This document shows positions 16,668 through 25,802 of a stretch of 64,000 nucleotides of DNA, one piece after another. The first letter of the stretch is position 1, and each line of letters begins with the position of its first letter. The position numbers were made by a program, and so were the translations under genes. The stretch is from Gp1-AA133 sp964641665. Its GTDB lineage: Bacteria; Acidobacteriota; Terriglobia; Terriglobales; Acidobacteriaceae. Under the pieces are notes generated by a model that was not told the origin of the DNA, did no database searches, and saw only the letters and a list, made by a program, of their open reading frames with translations. The stretch is taken from the NCBI GenBank assembly GCA_964641665.1, contig CAZXKO010000117.1, forward strand, positions 20,812-84,811, read 5' to 3'.

Positions 16668-18281
16668 CTACTTCGCTTCGTCGATTACTTCGATGGCCCG
16701 GATCTCGGCGTAATTCACCTTGGGCGAGAAGGACAGCAGCAGCTTGCCCTGGCCGTTGGGGTGCAGGCCATGAAATTCGCGGACGAGGGGCTGGAATGCC
16801 CCGGAAGCAGCCTGCACAATGTCGAAGTCCTGCAGCAACGTAACTCCATTGCAGGTAACATCGAACACCCTGCACCCGATGCCTCGGCAGGGTGCCGCTG
16901 GAATCAAAGGGCTGAAAAACGACTCGAGAAAATGGAGCTTCACCGTGTAGCTGCCTGGCACAACAGGAATCGCATAGCTGAAGTTACCGTGCCGCTCGCC
17001 GACGTAGAGTGCGGGAATCTTCGGGCCCGCCTGGGGATTCTCGTAGAACACTGTGCGCCCATCGATGAAGTACTCGTCTCCGCTCCAACGTGTTCCATCC
17101 GCATCCACGAAATCTGACGGATGCACAGAGATCCGGATTGGCTTGAGTTTTCCTGGCGTACCCGGGGTCAGTTCGACAGCATTCACGAAGGGCCGTTCTC
17201 CACCTGAAAACTCCAGGTGAAGTTTCCCGTCTTGCGCCGGGCCCACATCCCTGAACGCACGTACATCAACCGCTGCAGAACCCGCATCAGCAATGGGATC
17301 GAATCCGACCAACAAAGGATGTCCATTGAGACTTACCTGAAAGTGGCGGATGTTTTGCGCATCCTCCTTGCGTTCCACATCCGGCTGCCGTAGTGGATCA
17401 GCAAAGTAGAGCCGGAGTTCGTACGCTCCAGGGTGCAACGGGATGTCGTAACGGAACCATTGCGGAACCATCGGGTCCGCTGACATCGCCTCCCGCATAG
17501 TTTTGAACATGGTTTCGTCGGCCACTGGCGGAAAAAAGTACCGCGGACCTGGTTTTGGGACTCCTCCTTCGTAGTAATGATCGGTTTCCCAGCGATGCCC
17601 AAGAAGATCCACGTAAGGAGTGCCTGTGCGACCAGCAGCGATTCGAACTTCACCAAACCCCGGAGCAACTGCAAGCGGTTGGCCCTTCGGCAGCGAGGAA
17701 AGCGCACTCTGCACCGAGTCAGGTATCGCCGCAGCCGCCGAGATGACTGAGGAGGCTGACGTCACAGATTTCGGAGTGAACAACAAGTATGCCAGCCACA
17801 CCACTGCAACTCCGGTTATCCCAGCCAGTCCAATCAGGAGTTGTCGCAAGCGGCGAGTTTTCGATTCGGCGACGGCAGGCAGGGGTACCACAACAACTGG
17901 CTGTTCGGAGCGAAGTTCGAAGACGGGTAGATACCGTCCCTTCGGAACCGTAATAATGACCGCCTCGTCCTTGCCGTCGGTTGCGAAGTGGTGCTCCAGT
18001 TTCATCCTTAAGACGCGCGCTTGGGAACGGACAATATTGTCTTCGTTCGGGTTGTATCCAGGTGGGCGGTTGTAGACGTAAATCCCGATCTGTTGCTCGG
18101 TGGCTTCCTCAGGCTTATTGTCGAGCGCACACTGGCATACGTGGAGAAAGAACGCCCGGAGCCTTGGTGATTTTTCAAAGGTCGCGCTGGAGGCCACCCT
18201 GCGCACCAAATCTTCACGTTGCCCCGGAAGATGTGAGGGGATCTCGTTAGGATGCGTCACGGTGACAACTACTGAGTTCAT
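16668..18281 (-). CDS. membrane-anchored regulator with two malectin sensor domains
   Basis: A 537-residue protein in three parts. Residues about 20-120 form a cytoplasmic helical domain (FEKSPRLRAFFLHV, EQQIGIYVYNRPPGYNPNEDNIVR, LRMKLEHHF, ITVPKGRYLPVFEL). A single membrane helix covers about 148-168. The periplasmic part has two malectin-like domains, about 200-375 (YVDLLGHRWETDHYYEGG) and 380-535 (FVDADGTRWSGDEYF, KLHFLESFF). Malectins bind short glucosides. The N-terminal domain is shared with the protein at 35316 and looks like a ToxR/CadC-type DNA-binding module, so this is probably a one-component transmembrane sugar sensor. ATG 18281 follows GGAG. Function is inferred from architecture. 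Confidence 0.75.
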   Translation of the reverse strand: MNSVVVTVTHPNEIPSHLPGQREDLVRRVASSATFEKSPRLRAFFLHVCQCALDNKPEEATEQQIGIYVYNRPPGYNPNEDNIVRSQARVLRMKLEHHFATDGKDEAVIITVPKGRYLPVFELRSEQPVVVVPLPAVAESKTRRLRQLLIGLAGITGVAVVWLAYLLFTPKSVTSASSVISAAAAIPDSVQSALSSLPKGQPLAVAPGFGEVRIAAGRTGTPYVDLLGHRWETDHYYEGGVPKPGPRYFFPPVADETMFKTMREAMSADPMVPQWFRYDIPLHPGAYELRLYFADPLRQPDVERKEDAQNIRHFQVSLNGHPLLVGFDPIADAGSAAVDVRAFRDVGPAQDGKLHLEFSGGERPFVNAVELTPGTPGKLKPIRISVHPSDFVDADGTRWSGDEYFIDGRTVFYENPQAGPKIPALYVGERHGNFSYAIPVVPGSYTVKLHFLESFFSPLIPAAPCRGIGCRVFDVTCNGVTLLQDFDIVQAASGAFQPLVREFHGLHPNGQGKLLLSFSPKVNYAEIRAIEVIDEAK

Positions 18282-18366
18282 CTGGGCTCTCCGAGGGCAG
18301 ATGGGGCTAACGCGCGACAAACCTCGATGGTGATCAGGTTATCGGACCCTTGGGCTCTGGCGAAAT

Positions 18367-18378
18367 CTAAACGTTTAG
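18367..18378. promoter_or_regulatory. perfect 12-bp palindrome CTAAACGTTTAG
   Basis: A perfectly symmetric LacI/GalR-like operator, 86 bp upstream of the regulator's ATG. Its core AAACGTTT equals that of the site upstream of the receptor at 16286. This suggests that one LacI-type regulator of the island controls both genes. Confidence 0.45.
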
Positions 18379-18613
18379 CCATGCCTCCCAAACCAACCCC
18401 TCGCAGGGTCACGCCGCCAAGTGGCTGGAATCCTGTCAGGGATCGCGGCTCACTGTCAACCCAAAATTCCTTAAGACCTGGAACCTCGCACCTCGAGCCC
18501 CTTCAAGGGCCTAGTTGTCAGCCCTAACTCACTGTGGGGAAAAGACTTTTTAGCGTCAGCCAAACCTCGACCCGGCTCCCTGCATGGAGACGGAATCAAG
18601 CCTTCGGCGAACC

Positions 18614-18633
18614 GTTTATCGTACCGTATAAAC
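18614..18633. promoter_or_regulatory. inverted repeat GTTTAT-N8-ATAAAC
   Basis: A perfect 6-bp inverted repeat spaced by eight bases, 20 bp in all, 333 bp upstream of the regulator start and 36 bp after the GH51 stop. It could be an operator for the membrane regulator itself. It has no poly-T tract, so a terminator is less likely. Confidence 0.3.
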
Positions 18634-18668
18634 AATAATGTCCGCTCCGGATGAGCCATACCGCTATG

Positions 18669-20288
18669 TCATGGCTCGATCGACAAGACAGTAACTGACT
18701 TGGGTTCCAACGTCATCGAGAGTTTGTCGCCTTGAATCTTCACCGAGACTGGTTTCGGCATGACTACAGTGGGAGCGTCAAATGCATTGATGCTGTCCAC
18801 CTTGGGCGCAGTTAAGGTCTCTCCGCCCACAGACTTTGCCGTGATGCCCGCTAGATTGGCTTCAATTTCCAATGGTTGGTTTGGATCAACATTTGTGATT
18901 TCCAGCCAAAGCCTTCCACCACTGTCCTTGGCTGCGATCGCATCGACGCGCGGCAAGGTGAGGTCGCCATGGGAGTAGTTGCCGGTATTTAACGTGACCG
19001 GGACAAACGATGAGTCCTGGAATGGCAGGTATAACTTGTATACGTAGTAGGTCGGGGTCAGGACCATCTTCTCCTTGTCGGTCAGGATCATGGCCTGCAG
19101 AACGTTGATCATCTGGGCGATGTTGGCCATGCGCACCCGGTCGGCGTGTCGAGCGAAGATATTCAAGTTCAACGCAGCGAGAATCGCGTCGCGCAAGCTA
19201 TTTTGCTGGGCGAGAAAGCCCGGGTGGCTACCGGGTAATGGTGCGTACCAGCCTCCCCACTCATCAACGACCAGCGCCACCTTCTTTTCCGGGTCATACT
19301 TATCCATGATGGCAGAATGCTTTGTAATCAGGTCGTCCATCTCCAGCGTGGATTTGAGAATCTGCGCGTACTCGTTCTCTCCGAATCCCACAGATTTAAA
19401 TTCCGGTGGCCACTTCGCAACCGTGTAGTTGTGCATTGATAGCCCATTGAAGTCCCAACTCCACGTGTGATGCTGGTAAGCTTTCATGATGGCTTCTGTC
19501 CATTCCGTCCAGCGAGCTTCGCCACCGCCGGGGCCCACGGCGATCTTGAGCATCTGCTCCTTGTCCTGCTGTGCGGGATTGAAGTTGCGCACAAACCGGC
19601 TGTAGATCTTCAATTGGCTCAGGTAATAGTCTGGGGTCATGTTGCCGCCACAATCCCAGCTTTCATTGCCAATGCCAAGGTACGCAACCTTGTACGGACC
19701 AGGATGGCCGTGGGCAGCACGCTCTTTCTCCAACGTCGTCGGTTGCGCTGCGGTCATGTACTCCAGCCATTCGGCGGCTTCCTGCGGCGTTCCCGATCCG
19801 ACGTTGACGGAGACATACGCCTCGGCTCCAATCTGCTCGAGGAAGTCCATGTACTCATGCGTGCCAAAGCTGTTTGGCTCGATCACGCCGCCCCAGTTCG
19901 GATTCAGCGTCACGGCTCGCGGCGAGCCGATCCCGTTGCGCCAGTGGTATTCATCCGCGAAGCATCCGCCGGGCCACCGCACGTTCGGAACCCTGATCGC
20001 TTTCAGTGCGGCGACCACATCGTTGCGAATGCCACGGGTGTTCGGGATGTTGGAATCGGAACCAACCCAGATTCCTTCATAGATGCCATGGCCAAGATGC
20101 TCAGCGAATTGGCCAAAAATGTTGCGGTCGATCTTTGCGCCGGTTTTGGATGCATCCACCGACAGTACGACCTTGTCTGCGGCTGCGGCTGGCGCAACTA
20201 GAACGCCCAGCACCAATGCAAAACAGCCGAGAAACGACAGCGCGCCAAGCACCTGAACTCTGAGCGGAAGTCTCAACCATGAATCCAT
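18669..20288 (-). CDS. secreted GH51 alpha-L-arabinofuranosidase
   Basis: A 539-residue enzyme with a signal peptide to about residue 37 (VAPAAAA). It shows the GH51 (beta/alpha)8 barrel and C-terminal jelly-roll: IFGQFAEHLGHGIYEGIWVG, NVRWPGGCFADEYHW, acid/base E209 in GIGNESW, and nucleophile E343 in VVDEWGGWY. It removes L-arabinofuranosyl side chains from arabinoxylan, arabinan or arabinosylated xyloglucan by a retaining mechanism. Most GH51 enzymes are cytoplasmic, so the export signal is a point of note. It lies 64 bp after the TPR gene on the same strand, so the two probably form an operon. Confidence 0.93.
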   Translation of the reverse strand: MDSWLRLPLRVQVLGALSFLGCFALVLGVLVAPAAAADKVVLSVDASKTGAKIDRNIFGQFAEHLGHGIYEGIWVGSDSNIPNTRGIRNDVVAALKAIRVPNVRWPGGCFADEYHWRNGIGSPRAVTLNPNWGGVIEPNSFGTHEYMDFLEQIGAEAYVSVNVGSGTPQEAAEWLEYMTAAQPTTLEKERAAHGHPGPYKVAYLGIGNESWDCGGNMTPDYYLSQLKIYSRFVRNFNPAQQDKEQMLKIAVGPGGGEARWTEWTEAIMKAYQHHTWSWDFNGLSMHNYTVAKWPPEFKSVGFGENEYAQILKSTLEMDDLITKHSAIMDKYDPEKKVALVVDEWGGWYAPLPGSHPGFLAQQNSLRDAILAALNLNIFARHADRVRMANIAQMINVLQAMILTDKEKMVLTPTYYVYKLYLPFQDSSFVPVTLNTGNYSHGDLTLPRVDAIAAKDSGGRLWLEITNVDPNQPLEIEANLAGITAKSVGGETLTAPKVDSINAFDAPTVVMPKPVSVKIQGDKLSMTLEPKSVTVLSIEP

Positions 20289-20352
20289 GTATTTTCTCCG
20301 GAAATCCTTTTCTCTCTGAGAACAGCATCGGTCGGTGATGATAGCCGTGTTC

Positions 20353-21492
20353 TTACTGCTCTGTTGAAGGATTCACTTGAGGCTGAGCCGGTGCCAACCC
20401 GGGCGGAACCTCCTCCTTGTTATGAAGTTCGCGGGCTGTGCGAAGCTCCTTCTCCGCGCCCTCCCTGTTTCCGACAGCACGATACAGACGGCCGAGCTCA
20501 TAGTGAGCGTCGGGCTGATTCGGATCAAGGGCAATGGCTCGACGGAGCGCTGCCTGAGCATCCTTGTAGTTCTTTTGCCCCATGTAGATCGCGCCCAAGT
20601 CCGCATACACGATTCGCAGCTTGGTATCAATCTTCTCCGCCTGTTTGAGCAGCCTCAGCGCATCTTCGGACTGGTTGTTCTTCCAAGCGATGTCTCCGAG
20701 ATAGGCTAGCGCCTGGGCATGTCCAGGATCGAAGGTGAGCTCGGCTTCAAACTCGGGTCTTGCCTTTTCGTATTGCTGCGACTTCCAATAGAGATACCCG
20801 AGGCCGAAATGCGCATTGGGCTCGCGTGGGGAGACCTTCACCGCAGCCTCAAGTTCGGCAATGGCCTCCGGTGTCCTTCCCAATCCGTCGAGCGCCTCGC
20901 CGAGCAAGAGGTGCGCTGGGGCTGAGTCCGGATTGTGCTCGAGAATCCGGCGGAACTCGTCCTGCGCACACGAAAACCTCCGCGCCCACAAGCAGCTTTT
21001 CGCGAGCGCCTCGTGCAACTCGGCATTCGCAGGATCCGCCTGAGCGACAGGCTCGAGATAATGCGAGGCCAGATCGAAGTTCTTGGCCCCGTAGTAGCTG
21101 AGGCCGAGTAACGTGCGCGCCTGTCTGTTCGACGGCTCCGCAGCCAGAGCCGCCCGTAGGGCGGAGGCAGCGTCGGGAAAATGACCCTGCTTGAACTCAG
21201 CAAGGCCCAGATTCAGCGCAACATTCGGAAGTTTTGGATTGAGTTTCAGTGCGCTGCGGTACGCCTCAGCCGCTTCGGGGTACTTCTGGAGTTTGGAGAG
21301 AACGACACCTAAGCTGGCAAAAGCTCCGGCATCACGAGGTGAACGCTCAGTCACCTCCCGCCAGGCATGAGCCGCTTCCGGCAATCTTCCCTGCTGTTCG
21401 AGCGCCATGGCCTGGGCGGGAGTCTGTGCCTGCAGCGCACACGCTCCGAGAACAAATATGGCAACACCAGTGGTGACTCCAGAGATCCTCAT
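20353..21492 (-). CDS. secreted or lipid-anchored TPR protein
   Basis: A 379-residue protein with a signal sequence (MRISGVTTGVAIFVLGACALQAQ) whose LGAC fits a lipobox; ALQAQ would alternatively suit signal peptidase I. The rest is about nine tandem TPR units (for example AEAYRSALKLNPKLPNVALNLGLAEFKQG and AIALDPNQPDAHYELGRLYRAVG). ATG 21492 was chosen because it starts the signal sequence; upstream in-frame sequence is uncharacteristic. SusD proteins of Bacteroidetes are also TPR-fold lipoproteins partnering a TonB receptor. An analogous partnership here is a hypothesis from position, since both island modules pair a TPR protein with an Oar-type receptor. Confidence 0.8.
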   Translation of the reverse strand: MRISGVTTGVAIFVLGACALQAQTPAQAMALEQQGRLPEAAHAWREVTERSPRDAGAFASLGVVLSKLQKYPEAAEAYRSALKLNPKLPNVALNLGLAEFKQGHFPDAASALRAALAAEPSNRQARTLLGLSYYGAKNFDLASHYLEPVAQADPANAELHEALAKSCLWARRFSCAQDEFRRILEHNPDSAPAHLLLGEALDGLGRTPEAIAELEAAVKVSPREPNAHFGLGYLYWKSQQYEKARPEFEAELTFDPGHAQALAYLGDIAWKNNQSEDALRLLKQAEKIDTKLRIVYADLGAIYMGQKNYKDAQAALRRAIALDPNQPDAHYELGRLYRAVGNREGAEKELRTARELHNKEEVPPGLAPAQPQVNPSTEQ

Positions 21493-21647
21493 TGCGAGCA
21501 GGTTCGCGATGCGGGCACGAAAACATTGACAACCGCGCGGTCGCGAACTAGTTCTTAAGAATAACGCGAGCAACTCTCTTCGACAAAGAACGTTCGAGCA
21601 ATTCGACAGAGTAAGATGGCAACGTGGATAACCGCGTTCTTCTTGAT

Positions 21648-23345
21648 ATGAACTGTCGACCGCTTCTTGCCTGTTTCGCATCAGCCTTGTTGGCGCTCGT
21701 CGGCGTGAGCACCCGCCTACACGGGGTGTCGACACAACTGCAAGCCGCGTCGTCGGCCGACAGCCCAATCCGCTTTGAATACCAGGCGATTGACTTCAAG
21801 CTGGACAGCTCCGAGACTCCCGAGCGGCACGCTCCCGAGACGATGGCTGGAGGCGTCGCGGTCTTCGATTACAACAATGACGGCAAGCTCGATATCTTCT
21901 TCACCAACGGCGCCGACATCAAGACGCTCCGCAAAGATTCCCTGAAATACTCCAACCGCCTCTTCGAGAACGATGGCCATGGACACTTTATTGACGTAAC
22001 TTCAAAGGCAGGCCTCACCGGAAGCGGCTTCGACAACGGAGTCGCCATCGGCGACTACGACAATGACGGGTACGAGGATATTTTTGTTGCCGGCGTCTAC
22101 CGCAACACGCTCTATCACAACAATGGCAATGGCACGTTTACCGACGTCACGGCCAAGGCGGGCTTGAACAAGCCCGATCCGGAATATGGACCTCTGTGGT
22201 CGGTCGCCGCTGCTTGGCTTGACGTGAATAATGACGGGCTGCTCGATCTCATCGTCATCAATTATCTGAAGTGGGATGTCGATCATGAGCCTGCGTGCGA
22301 GATCTACGGGCACCGCGACTATTGCAGCCCGAAGATGTATAAGCCCACGCCCAACCAGTTGTTTATTAACAACGGCGATGGGACTTTTCGAGATGCTTCC
22401 GTCGAGGCAGGGTTCCGCGCGCACCCGGGCAAGGGTATGGGGATCGCAGCAGCTGACTCGGAGCTCTCCGGCAGGATGGACCTCATCATCCCCAATGACA
22501 AATTGATGAACTCGTTCTTCCGGAATAAAGGCGGCGGAAAATTCGAGGAAGTAGGGTTTGAGGAGAACGTCGCCCTTCGCGAAGACGGCGTGTACATCTC
22601 TGGAATGGGCGTCGACTTCCGCGATCTCGACAACGATGGTTATCCCGACATCTTTCTCGTCGCCCTCGATTCGGAAACCTTCCCCCTGTTTCGCAACACA
22701 GGGAAAGGAAGTTTCGAGGAAGTAACGCGCGAGAGCGGTTTGACCCGAATGACACTTCCCATGGCAGGCTATTCTCCCAACATCGCGGACTTTGACAATG
22801 ACGGGCGGAAGGACATTTTCGTCTCGCGCGGACATGTGCAGTCACTCGATTCCGCTGCAAACCTGACAATCGAGCAACCGAACACGGTCTTCCGCAATCT
22901 CGGCAACATGAAGTTCTCAGCGCTCACAACCGAGGCAGGTTTCACCGACCAACACCGTTTACGTCATCGAGGCTCAGCGGTCGGTGATCTCAACGGAGAC
23001 GGCCGCCTCGATGTCGTCGTAACGGCGATCACAGCACCCGCAGAAATTTGGATCAACGAGAGCCATGACAAAAACCATTGGTTGGAGTTCAAACTGCAAG
23101 GGACCAAGAGCAATCGTGACGGCATTGGAGCGAGAATCAAGCTGGTCACCAAATCCGGACTGCAGTACAACCACATGACCACCAGTTGTGGCTATGCGTC
23201 TTCAAGCGCCGGGCCCGTCCACTTCGGACTTGGAGCGGACTCTTCGGCGGAACTCATCGAAATACGCTGGCCGTCGGGGATCGTTCAGCAGATGCACGAG
23301 GTGGCTGGCGATCGCATCGTCGGGGTCAAGGAACCGGCGCGATAG
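21648..23345 (+). CDS. CRTAC1-type FG-GAP/ASPIC-UnbV repeat protein
   Basis: A 565-residue secreted protein. FG-GAP/VCBS-like calcium-binding repeats recur throughout (VFDYNNDGKLDIFFTNG, IGDYDNDGYEDIFVAG, FRDLDNDGYPDIFLVA, FDNDGRKDIFVSRG, DLNGDGRLDVVVT), suggesting a seven-bladed propeller. An ASPIC/UnbV domain ends it (SNRDGIGARIKLVTKSG, VHFGLGADSSAELIEIRWPSG). Such proteins are abundant in Acidobacteriota beside TPR proteins and Oar receptors; their role is unknown and may be carbohydrate or surface binding. ATG 21648 opens the signal peptide; a GTG at 21624 adds eight residues. It diverges from the TPR gene across a 155-bp shared promoter gap. Confidence 0.85.
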   Translation: MNCRPLLACFASALLALVGVSTRLHGVSTQLQAASSADSPIRFEYQAIDFKLDSSETPERHAPETMAGGVAVFDYNNDGKLDIFFTNGADIKTLRKDSLKYSNRLFENDGHGHFIDVTSKAGLTGSGFDNGVAIGDYDNDGYEDIFVAGVYRNTLYHNNGNGTFTDVTAKAGLNKPDPEYGPLWSVAAAWLDVNNDGLLDLIVINYLKWDVDHEPACEIYGHRDYCSPKMYKPTPNQLFINNGDGTFRDASVEAGFRAHPGKGMGIAAADSELSGRMDLIIPNDKLMNSFFRNKGGGKFEEVGFEENVALREDGVYISGMGVDFRDLDNDGYPDIFLVALDSETFPLFRNTGKGSFEEVTRESGLTRMTLPMAGYSPNIADFDNDGRKDIFVSRGHVQSLDSAANLTIEQPNTVFRNLGNMKFSALTTEAGFTDQHRLRHRGSAVGDLNGDGRLDVVVTAITAPAEIWINESHDKNHWLEFKLQGTKSNRDGIGARIKLVTKSGLQYNHMTTSCGYASSSAGPVHFGLGADSSAELIEIRWPSGIVQQMHEVAGDRIVGVKEPAR

Positions 23346-23582
23346 GAGCTCATCCTCTCAACTGACTTTGCCAGCCACAGCGACACCCCATGACATTCGA
23401 GGCAAGCTTCCACTCCGGAGATGAGGGCGGTTACGTTCCCTGTCGAAGCAGTCAAATCTTCCACAGCACCAGGCACTGGCGAGTTTACGCACAAGAAAGG
23501 GAAGAACTTTTGAGCCGGCCCCACGCGCCACGGCTTGATCCCACTTTCGGGGGCGTCTAGTCCGGCAGCACCTCCCGTCACG

Positions 23583-25751
23583 CTAATGTGATTGGACCAG
23601 GCAAGCCATGCGCTTTCGTGAAAACTCGACGTTCAACGCTCCTCCGTCATTAGTAACCTTGATATCGAGGCCCGTTGGGTACAGAACTTTTGCCTCCCGA
23701 ACTTTCACCGGTATTCTCGTGGTTGCGGGTCCGTCGATTCTCCAGACGGCGACTAGAGTTTGTTCCGGAGCCCGCATTCCTAGAGCAACTGGTACTTCGG
23801 GATTGGTCACATCAGACATGCCAAGCGGATAGAACGGAATTGCTGCGGGAATACTTCTTCGGAGGACATCCCTGTAGACACGGATGCCTTCCGCCACCTG
23901 TTCCGACACAGTCGGCAAGAGTGAATCCAAACGACCGCTCTGGTGAATGCGGCACATCAGCGCCGTAACCATGTTGAAGCTGGCTTGATCCGCGTTGGCG
24001 TTCGCCAGCGGGTACGACCAGATCGCTAGTTGCTCCGGCAAGACCGCCGCGGAAGCCCCTACAAGAATTGCGGGCAATTTCAAGTAATCTTCCTGGTCGG
24101 TCATGGACTGAAGTTGCAGGCGGCTGAGCATCGCGTAGTCCATGCGCCCGCCTCCGCTCCCGCAGTTCTCAATGGTCAAGTCGGGATAGCGGTTCAGGAT
24201 TGTGTCCAACCAGGCTAAGTGTGCTCGGTTGTGTTCGAGCAAGCCCTGTCCAAGGCTGTCTGCATCGGTCTCAGTCCCCTGCAGCGAATCGACGTTGTAA
24301 TCCATCTTGATGTAGCCGACGCCATATTCGTTCACAAGTCTTGTGATCACCTGATCGAGATAAGCGCGGACGTCCGGGTTACGGAAATCCAGCTGGAACC
24401 GTGAGTTCTTCAGCACCCTCTTTCCGTGACGCACAAAAAACCAGCTGTCGGGCTTCTGCGCGAGCAAAGACTTTGCTCCCGCGACCTCAGGCTCGAGCCA
24501 TAGGCCGGGAATCATTCCTGCTTGCCGGATCTGATCGAGAACAAATTTCAGGCCGCGTGGCCAACGCGTAGGGGAAGGCTGCCAGGCGCCGATTGTTTGA
24601 CTCCAGTCTTCATGCGCGTCTGCGTACCATCCTGCGTCGATTACGAAGTATTCACAGCCCGCCTGCGCGGCAGCGGCGATGAGGGGCAACTCCTTGGCTT
24701 CCGTAGGGTTGCCCCACAGGCAATTCATATAGTCGTTGAAAATCACGGGGCATCGTGAATTGTTTGAGCGTGGTCTGACGCACGCCGTCCGGCGGTAGCG
24801 CGTGAGCGCATCTACGGCTTCGCTGAATCCGCCACGTACACATCCGACCGCTACTGGAACGGTCTCGTAGGTTTCGCCTGGTCTTAAGTTCTTCCACGCT
24901 GCGGAGTGAAGATCATCGGGACCACCCAGGTAGGCATAGACGTTGTCAGCGTTGTTGTCGCGTGCCGAAACATTGGAGATCTCCCAATACCATGACCCAT
25001 TATGTTCGATCTGCCAGAACCAGATCAGGCCTAACTTCGTGTTTTCGGCCATGGCCATCGGCAAATAGCGCTCTGTCGACCAACTGCCGACGCTTCCCGC
25101 CCGCGCTTCCGACCAGCTTGTGCGCTCGTTTTCGACAAAGCCCATCTCTGAAGGACGCAGCACATGCCACTGTCCCTCGGCCATCCAGCTGTTGAAAGCA
25201 ACATGGATACGGAGTTCGTGATCGTAGTTCTGCGGGTCTGCAAGTCCATGGAGCATCGCGGAGCTCATGAAGTCAATGCCTACAGGCAAGTTTCCCTCGT
25301 TCGTAACTCGCGTGTACCGGCGGACGACAGGAAGCCCGTCAAAAGCTTCGTAAACAGACTCTACGCGCAGCTTGAGATTCGAGTCGGTATGCGTGCACAC
25401 CAGCCGTTCACCTCCGCGCGTTGATTCTTCACGTTTTCCGGCAAAGAGTAACCGGACTCCCGGCTGTCCAGTGCCGGATTTCATGCCCTGGTCGGGGGAA
25501 TTCTCGCCACTGCATTGCAGCGCCGCTTCAACGCCAGAAGAATTGTCGAGGGCAGCGACATCCACGGGGACGAGGCGTTTTTGCCGCAATCTCCCGGCGG
25601 TGACGTCAAACGTGAAGACCAAGTCGCTCGTGTTCCACTGGAATGGCTCCACGGTATTTGAAATTGACGGGAGGCCAAACGCATCCAATGCGAGAGCCCC
25701 AAAGGCCGTGACCCCGCTGGACACGAGAAATCTTCTGCGATTAATCGACAC
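23583..25751 (-). CDS. GH36 alpha-galactosidase-like enzyme, Tat-exported
   Basis: A 722-residue enzyme with a twin-arginine signal (NRRRFLVSSGVTAFGALALDAFG), so it is probably exported folded. GH36 hallmarks are the N-terminal super-sandwich, then the (beta/alpha)8 barrel with CEYFVIDAGWY, GLWLEPEVAG, the nucleophile D484 in YIKMDYN, and the candidate acid/base D552 in SMTDQED, spaced as in family members. It would cleave alpha-galactosides such as galactomannan side chains or raffinose sugars. Some members act on other alpha-linkages, and the KMDYN variant (usually KWDMN or KWDHN) leaves specificity open. It is the last gene of the minus-strand operon, 51 bp after the LacI gene. Confidence 0.87.
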   Translation of the reverse strand: MSINRRRFLVSSGVTAFGALALDAFGLPSISNTVEPFQWNTSDLVFTFDVTAGRLRQKRLVPVDVAALDNSSGVEAALQCSGENSPDQGMKSGTGQPGVRLLFAGKREESTRGGERLVCTHTDSNLKLRVESVYEAFDGLPVVRRYTRVTNEGNLPVGIDFMSSAMLHGLADPQNYDHELRIHVAFNSWMAEGQWHVLRPSEMGFVENERTSWSEARAGSVGSWSTERYLPMAMAENTKLGLIWFWQIEHNGSWYWEISNVSARDNNADNVYAYLGGPDDLHSAAWKNLRPGETYETVPVAVGCVRGGFSEAVDALTRYRRTACVRPRSNNSRCPVIFNDYMNCLWGNPTEAKELPLIAAAAQAGCEYFVIDAGWYADAHEDWSQTIGAWQPSPTRWPRGLKFVLDQIRQAGMIPGLWLEPEVAGAKSLLAQKPDSWFFVRHGKRVLKNSRFQLDFRNPDVRAYLDQVITRLVNEYGVGYIKMDYNVDSLQGTETDADSLGQGLLEHNRAHLAWLDTILNRYPDLTIENCGSGGGRMDYAMLSRLQLQSMTDQEDYLKLPAILVGASAAVLPEQLAIWSYPLANANADQASFNMVTALMCRIHQSGRLDSLLPTVSEQVAEGIRVYRDVLRRSIPAAIPFYPLGMSDVTNPEVPVALGMRAPEQTLVAVWRIDGPATTRIPVKVREAKVLYPTGLDIKVTNDGGALNVEFSRKRMACLVQSH

Positions 25752-25802
25752 GTCATTGACCAGGTCGAAGGCTGAAAATGAAATGGGCCGGCATTCTGCG
25801 CC

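Larger units (their letters stand above)
18282..18668. promoter_or_regulatory. intergenic control region upstream of the malectin regulator
   Basis: 387 bases between the GH51 stop and the start of the regulator gene, with no gene in them. They contain two separate palindromes, at 18367-18378 and 18614-18633 (listed individually). The spacing suggests an actively controlled promoter for the regulator. Confidence 0.4.

Noticed and set aside
22002..22835. Minus-strand open frame of 277 residues antisense to the ASPIC/UnbV gene
   Set aside because: Valine/isoleucine runs arise from the complement of the Asp/Asn-rich FG-GAP repeats, so it is an artefact of repeated codons.
23346..23582. A CLECHG haem-like motif on the minus strand between the ASPIC gene and GH36
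   Set aside because: A single CxxCH in a short, otherwise unrecognisable frame is not enough to call a cytochrome, unlike the four ordered motifs at 6.5-7.0 kb.
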